NCBI GenBank assembly: GCA_020425885.1 | Contig: JAGQRA010000800.1 | Location: 1 to 10,791 of the forward strand | Source of the DNA: Planctomycetota bacterium | Lineage (GTDB): Bacteria > Planctomycetota > UBA1135 > UBA2386 | Direction: 5' to 3' | Length of the DNA: 10,791 nucleotides | Translations under genes and position numbers: made by a program | Shown here: piece by piece, positions 6,546 to 10,791 of the stretch | How the letters are laid out: the number at the start of each line of letters is the position of its first letter | Numbering within the stretch: position 1 is the first letter of the stretch | The notes under the pieces: model-generated | The model's database searches: none | What the model was told of the DNA's origin: nothing | What the model saw: the letters and a program-made list of their open reading frames with translations, nothing else

Positions 6546-7889
6546 TTGACCGACCAAGAGAAGCGCGACCTCGTCTCGATTGACGACCTGAGCACCGAGG
6601 AGATCCTCGAGCTGTTCCATCACGCCGAGGAGTTCCGCCAGAACCTCAGTGATTGGTCCGACCTTTGTCGCGGCGCCATCATGGCGACGCTGTTCTTCGA
6701 GCCGAGCACGAGAACGAGGCTCAGTTTCGAATCGGCGATGCTGCGCCTCGGCGGCGGCGTGATCTCGGCCGCCGACGAGAAGAACACGAGCCGTGCCAAG
6801 GGCGAGTCGCTCGCCGACACCGTTCGCGTCGTGGGCGGCAGCTATGCCGACATCCTCGTCGTGCGCCATCCCGAAGACGGTGCCGCGCGAGTCGCGGCGC
6901 GTTACGCGCGGGTGCCGGTCATCAACGGCGGTGACGGAGCGCACGAGCATCCGACCCAGACGCTCTGCGATCTCTACACCTTGTGGAAGGAGAAGGGGCG
7001 GCTGCGTGGGCTCGACGTCGTGCTCTGCGGTGATCTGCGCTACTCGCGCACCATCCACTCGTTCTGCTACGCGTTGGCGCGGCTCGGGGCCAACATCGTC
7101 ACCATGCCGTACCCGGGCTTCGAATTGCCTGATTACGTGTTGCAGCGTCTGCGCCGCGACTTCGACGTCCAGGCCGCAGTCGCCTCGGTCGGCGATCTTC
7201 CCGGCCTCGCCGGCAGCAGTCAGGCGGCCGCATATCTCACCGCGAGCAAGCCGCATCAGCTGGCTTTGTTCACGAGCCTGACCAACGTCGAGGTCAATCG
7301 TATCGATGCGATCTACATGACCCGCGCCCAACGCGAGCGGCACGAGGGCCAGTCGACTGCCGACTATCCGCGGCTGACGCGCTCGACACTCGGCGCCGCT
7401 GCGGCCAGGGACGCGCGCATCATGCACCCGCTGCCGCGCGTCGATGAGATCGACTACGATGTCGATGACGATCCACGATCGGTCTACTTCCGACAGGCAG
7501 AGCTCGGCGTGCCGATGCGGATGGCGTTGATGGCGTTCCTGCTGGGCAAGATCCAGTTGCGTTCGAAGCGGCCAGAGGCGCTGTCGGTGCACCGCGGACT
7601 CGAGGGCGGCGTCGGGCTGCGTTGCCGCAACGAGCGCTGCATCACCAACGGCGAAGGGGTTCGCTATCTGGTGCGCGATTTCAGGCTGCGTGAGTCCGAG
7701 TCGGCCCCTGTCCTGTCCTGCGCCTACTGCGAGCGCGATGTCGAGGCGCGCTTCATTGGCCACACCCAGAGCCGCTGCTACCACCGCTACAACGCGGCCG
7801 AGGCGAAGCGGATCAAGCTTCAGAACCGGGTCTACTTCGAGTCCGAGGCCCAGGCCGAGGCGGCGGGTTTCACCGCGTCACCGGGTTGA
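6546..7889 (+). CDS. pyrB: Aspartate carbamoyltransferase fused to a PyrI-like zinc ribbon and an Ada-like tail
   Basis: The catalytic part condenses carbamoyl phosphate and aspartate to N-carbamoyl-aspartate in pyrimidine synthesis. Of 447 residues, about 8-338 are the transcarbamylase: FFEPSTRTRLSFESA (50-64) with the carbamoyl-phosphate STRT, AKGESLADT (84-92) with the active-site-loop Lys, GDGAHEHPTQT (129-139), GDLRYSRTIHS (162-172), YMTRAQRER (257-265) and HPLPRVDEI (294-302). A zinc ribbon follows with Cys360-x4-Cys365 and Cys392-x2-Cys395, spaced as in PyrI and with RCIT resembling PyrI NCIS. The nucleotide-binding domain of PyrI is absent. Residues 404-442 (YHRYNAAEAKRIKLQNRVYF, then EAQAEAAGF) resemble the Ada metal-binding fold, but most Cys ligands are missing. 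About 25 extra residues lie near 213-245. TTG at 6546 is the only usual start after the in-frame stop at 6531; no Shine-Dalgarno sequence is seen. Confidence 0.92.
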   Translation: MTDQEKRDLVSIDDLSTEEILELFHHAEEFRQNLSDWSDLCRGAIMATLFFEPSTRTRLSFESAMLRLGGGVISAADEKNTSRAKGESLADTVRVVGGSYADILVVRHPEDGAARVAARYARVPVINGGDGAHEHPTQTLCDLYTLWKEKGRLRGLDVVLCGDLRYSRTIHSFCYALARLGANIVTMPYPGFELPDYVLQRLRRDFDVQAAVASVGDLPGLAGSSQAAAYLTASKPHQLALFTSLTNVEVNRIDAIYMTRAQRERHEGQSTADYPRLTRSTLGAAAARDARIMHPLPRVDEIDYDVDDDPRSVYFRQAELGVPMRMALMAFLLGKIQLRSKRPEALSVHRGLEGGVGLRCRNERCITNGEGVRYLVRDFRLRESESAPVLSCAYCERDVEARFIGHTQSRCYHRYNAAEAKRIKLQNRVYFESEAQAEAAGFTASPG

Positions 7890-7936
7890 GTTCCGCTCGA
7901 TTCGGTCGCGGTAGCGAGTGCGAGAGCGAGCGGAAC
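7890..7936 (+). terminator. Hairpin after pyrB, possible transcript end
   Basis: A perfect 10-bp inverted repeat (GTTCCGCTCG, 7890-7899; CGAGCGGAAC, 7927-7936) encloses a 27-base loop holding a smaller stem (TCGC, 7906-7909; GCGA, 7914-7917). It begins immediately after the pyrB stop. There is no T run, so it is not a textbook intrinsic terminator; it may stabilise the 3' end or terminate by another route. Confidence 0.5.
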
Positions 7937-8346
7937 CGCACCCGAAGTGGCTCGCAAGGCCCCTCGGATGGGCGTTTCCCATTCGGTATCACGGTCAGTA
8001 AGATGTATCCCGAAAACGGGTTATGGGTTCTTGCTCAATCGATGGGGGGCGGCATGATGTTTGTTGCCCACCGCTCGAGGCCTCATGGCTCCGAAGCTCC
8101 TCTCGGCTCGGTCCAAGCATCCTCCCCCCCGCGTTGTAACATGCCCATGGCTCTGGTTTCGTATACCTATCCGCTGCGCCGCCTTGCTGTGACTGCTACT
8201 GTCCGTGCGCTCCGTTGCGGAACGATATCCGAGCCGATTCTCGCGTCCGTCCGAAACACCCCTCATGCCTCGCTCTATCGCTCCCCGGGTGGACCGGTCG
8301 GGGCTGAGAACGGTGATTGCGACACGGCCAATTCTTCCTGCTGAAC
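7937..8346. other. Non-coding gap between pyrB and the lipoprotein gene
   Basis: About 410 bases with visibly lower GC than the flanking genes. It holds a second hairpin (CGGATGGG, 7965-7972; CCCATTCG, 7978-7985; loop CGTTT) and a small one with an AAAA loop (CCCG and CGGG near 8007-8018). A weak -10-like TATACC lies at 8162-8167 without a well-placed -35. The open frames here have no recognisable protein features. A promoter for the lipoprotein gene is expected but cannot be pinned down. Confidence 0.5.
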
Positions 8347-10791
8347 ATGGTAGACAACTTCTCAGCTCGTTCTTCCCGCCTTGCGCACGCGGCCTCCGCT
8401 GCAGTGCTGATGTTGCTCGCGGCATGTGGCAGCAAGGGCTCGGCCGTCCAGGTCACGGGTGATCAGACGGTGCATCCGGAGCTCCTGCGCCTCGAGACCG
8501 GAAGGATCGTCGATGTCTACGGCCTGCAGGTGACCGCGGAGGGATCGTCGATCGCGCTGTTCAAGCGCGACGTGATGATCGGCCCGGACATCCAGGACGA
8601 GCGTGGCACCAACGAAAGCAAGGGCGACGAGGAGGTCCTCTACGACTTCATCGGTTCCGACCCCGATACCCTGCAGCCACGTCTCCTGATCCCCCGCGAC
8701 GTGACGGGTGAAGAGTTCAAGTCGGCGTTCGACGCCTTGGACGATCAGGTGCGCTCGGTCTCGCCGATGCTCTACGGCAGCAACCAACCAGGCTCGCCGT
8801 TCAGCGTCGTCGCGCGCAACGCAGCCTTGCGGCTCACGTTCTCGGCCGCGCTCGGGATCGACGAGAGCTTCTTCGTCGAGCGCAACAACGAAGGTCAGAT
8901 CATCGGCCTGCGCAACACGGAAGCGGTGCAATTGCTGCGCATCTCCGGCAACCCGGACGAGCCCGGTGGCGTCCTGCCGCTGCCGATCCGCGTCGTCCCC
9001 GATGGCAATCAGCTGATCATCGATCCGGTTCTCCTGGGCACCGAGGGGCTGCAGTATCAGACGCGCAACAATGCCGCGGGCCTGCCGGAGTCTCCCGACC
9101 AGATCGGCGCCAACATCCGCGTGGCGCTGGCCCTCGAAGGCCCGCTCGCGATTCCGGGCCTGCGTGAGCCGACGCCTTGGCTGGGACTCAACAACAGCGG
9201 CCGGAAATCGGTCGTTCGCGACTTCCGCTCCGGCAACCGCAACGATGCGTCGTCGGACATCTCCAACGGTTTCGTGCGCGATCCGCTGCCGCTCCGCGTT
9301 GTCGGCGAGATCCCGATGTATCTCGAGCGCGTGGAACGCATCAACGCGTTCACCCACGAGGTCAGCATCTTCAAGAACGGCGTCAGCCATGAGATCGATC
9401 GCGGCGACGTCTTCCGGTTCATTTCCGAGAGTTCGGGTCTGCCGTTCGCCAGCTCCGAGGTCGTCGTCGACCCGCTGGACGACCGCGGCTTGCCGGCGAC
9501 CCAGCACGTGCGGGTCAGGATCAGGGGCGTCACGAATCTCGAATCGGTGGATCCGCGCAACCTGCCGGGCTACCCGTCGTCCCTCACCGAGCGCGAGCCG
9601 TGGCTCGTCCTCAATGCCCCGAAGGCGGTATGCGTCGCCGAGTTCTCCGCCGGAAACGGCGTGACGACGGGCGACGACCCGCGCAACTTCCTCACCTTCA
9701 CTCCCGAGCCGTTGCCCAACATCAACGGCACGCCGAGTGCCGCCAACGAGAACGTCTCGCCGTTCGCGGGCGCCATCGTGCGGTTCACGAAGCCGGTGGC
9801 GATCGAGACCGTGAAGTGGGCCGACACCTTCTTCTTCGCGATGCGCGATCTGACCAGCAGCGAGAAGATCGAAGAGTTCATCAACTCGCGCCCGAACAGT
9901 GCCGGCGGCACCGGCATGGAGCCCGCCAACTTCAACGAGGCCAAGTATCGGTCGCCCTACATGGTGCCGGCGCACGTCCACGACGAGGACAGCTCGGCCA
10001 CCACGTTGCGTCTGCAGCCGTTGACCGGGTTCTACCTCGACAACACGATGCGCAACGCACCGGCCGGCGCCGACTACAGCTACTACCTGCACCTGATCGC
10101 GAACTCGAGCGAGGGCGGCATCCGCGACCTCGCCGGCAACCCGATCGACCTGCAGGGCACGACGCTCGAGAAGAGCAACAGCGTAGTCATTCCCTTCACG
10201 GTCGATACTCGGGTCAACGGCTCGAATCCCTTCTTCGAGGACAACCTTTGCGTGTCGGTGGTGCGCCGCTTCGCCAGCCGCGACGAGGACGCGCAGCCGT
10301 CCTATTTCATGGCCAGCGAGGTGCCGGAGCCGGGCGAGAACGGACTGGCCAAGTCCTTCCCGCTCGACGATCTGTTCGGCGCCTTCATCTATGACAACGG
10401 CAAGCTGCTGGCCCGGCGCACGTCGCGCACGCGTCAGGTGGCCGACGACCTGAACCAGGCCGCCGTCGCGCCCCAGACCTCGATTCTGCGTTGGTGCCCG
10501 GTCACGGTCGGTGGCGAGATCCAGGATTCGGCCGGCTCGGCCGGCAACCTGCTCCCGGCCGGCATCCAGAACCCGCTGAATCCGTACGGCTGCCGCCTGC
10601 AGACGCTCTGGCGCGAGGTCGATCTGAGCCTGTCGCGGACGGATCCCTTCGAGTTCAACCTGGACATCGAGCAGATGTACTGGGCGCCCTACACCGGCAC
10701 CGTGCTCGTGTTCGACGAGTTCGATCGCGTCAGCCTGTTCCTGGGACACAGCGAATACCGCCCGGCGCCTTGCATCGGCAACTTCAGCTCG
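8347..10791 (+). CDS. Large lipoprotein with Ig-like segments (3' end outside window)
   Basis: The frame is open for 815 codons to the window edge. Residues 1-27 form a lipoprotein signal: Arg-containing start, hydrophobic stretch (15-26) and lipobox Leu-Ala-Ala-Cys27 followed by Gly-Ser. It should be lipidated at Cys27 and, lacking an Asp at +2, could be sent to the outer membrane. The mature part is beta-rich. Segments near 150-240 (RNAALRLTFSAALG, then NQLIIDPVLLG) and near 470-560 (SPFAGAIVRFTKPVAIETV) look like SbsA/Big_5-type Ig-like domains, in which FS-P or FTKPV lies on a strand. Five further Cys (429, 635, 717, 749, 809) could form disulfides outside the cytoplasm. Catalytic motifs were not seen. 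The ATG at 8347 is chosen because the signal peptide begins there; no Shine-Dalgarno sequence precedes it. A role in surface structure or adhesion is only a guess. Confidence 0.8.
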   Translation, partial: MVDNFSARSSRLAHAASAAVLMLLAACGSKGSAVQVTGDQTVHPELLRLETGRIVDVYGLQVTAEGSSIALFKRDVMIGPDIQDERGTNESKGDEEVLYDFIGSDPDTLQPRLLIPRDVTGEEFKSAFDALDDQVRSVSPMLYGSNQPGSPFSVVARNAALRLTFSAALGIDESFFVERNNEGQIIGLRNTEAVQLLRISGNPDEPGGVLPLPIRVVPDGNQLIIDPVLLGTEGLQYQTRNNAAGLPESPDQIGANIRVALALEGPLAIPGLREPTPWLGLNNSGRKSVVRDFRSGNRNDASSDISNGFVRDPLPLRVVGEIPMYLERVERINAFTHEVSIFKNGVSHEIDRGDVFRFISESSGLPFASSEVVVDPLDDRGLPATQHVRVRIRGVTNLESVDPRNLPGYPSSLTEREPWLVLNAPKAVCVAEFSAGNGVTTGDDPRNFLTFTPEPLPNINGTPSAANENVSPFAGAIVRFTKPVAIETVKWADTFFFAMRDLTSSEKIEEFINSRPNSAGGTGMEPANFNEAKYRSPYMVPAHVHDEDSSATTLRLQPLTGFYLDNTMRNAPAGADYSYYLHLIANSSEGGIRDLAGNPIDLQGTTLEKSNSVVIPFTVDTRVNGSNPFFEDNLCVSVVRRFASRDEDAQPSYFMASEVPEPGENGLAKSFPLDDLFGAFIYDNGKLLARRTSRTRQVADDLNQAAVAPQTSILRWCPVTVGGEIQDSAGSAGNLLPAGIQNPLNPYGCRLQTLWREVDLSLSRTDPFEFNLDIEQMYWAPYTGTVLVFDEFDRVSLFLGHSEYRPAPCIGNFSS

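Noticed and set aside
5958..7784. Long minus-strand open frame opposite the MnmE-like gene and pyrB
   Set aside because: Both plus-strand genes carry strong family motifs; the opposite frame has none.
8132..8170. Promoter with TTGTAA and TATACC boxes
   Set aside because: The spacing between the boxes is 22 bases, too long for a standard sigma-70 promoter, and the -10 match is weak.
7886..8344. Plus-strand open frame in the gap after pyrB, start overlapping its stop
   Set aside because: Its composition changes along its length, it has no recognisable motif, and it runs through hairpins; it is more likely non-coding.
8362..10749. Open frame of nearly 800 codons on the minus strand opposite the lipoprotein
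   Set aside because: The plus strand shows a clear lipoprotein signal and domain-like segments. The minus frame is a compositional shadow with repetitive acidic and basic content.

Overview
The window is high-GC bacterial DNA, densely coding, with every supportable gene on the + strand. It looks like a Gram-negative bacterium with an outer membrane. RpoC carries the SI3-type insertion in its trigger loop, and a large lipoprotein and a GspC-like inner-membrane PDZ protein are present. The high GC, the lack of Shine-Dalgarno sequences before ribosomal protein genes, the S12 sequence style and the giant Ig-like lipoprotein make a high-GC member of the Planctomycetota a reasonable guess. That placement is inference; no 16S rRNA is present to test it.

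Layout. (1) 1-3037 is the information-processing block: the C-terminal half of rpoC, a clear intrinsic terminator, then rpsL (S12) and rpsG (S7). This is the usual rpoC-rpsL-rpsG order, but fusA and tuf do not follow. Around the two ribosomal genes lie short tandem duplications. The 3' end of rpsL including its stop is duplicated with a 16-bp offset. A 19-bp unit is duplicated just before rpsG. The 3' end of rpsG including its stop is repeated about six times with a 19-bp period. (2) 3038-3342 is a gap holding the repeat array, its decayed edge and a perfect dyad. (3) 3343-7889 is a compact probable operon: a membrane-anchored proline-rich PDZ protein, type III pantothenate kinase (coaX), a shortened MnmE-like GTPase overlapping coaX by ATGA, and aspartate carbamoyltransferase (pyrB). 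The pyrB product carries, in the same chain, a PyrI-like zinc ribbon and an Ada-like tail. (4) 7890-8346 is a non-coding gap with several hairpins. (5) 8347 to the window end is a large lipoprotein with Ig-like segments, still open at the edge.

How the genes work together. rpoC, rpsL and rpsG serve transcription and translation. coaX (CoA synthesis) and pyrB (pyrimidine synthesis) are metabolic housekeeping genes grouped with two unusual proteins whose roles are not obvious. The points most worth a second look are the stop-codon-spanning duplications at the ends of both ribosomal protein genes, the PyrB-zinc ribbon-Ada-like fusion, and the MnmE-like GTPase that lacks the C-terminal catalytic part.
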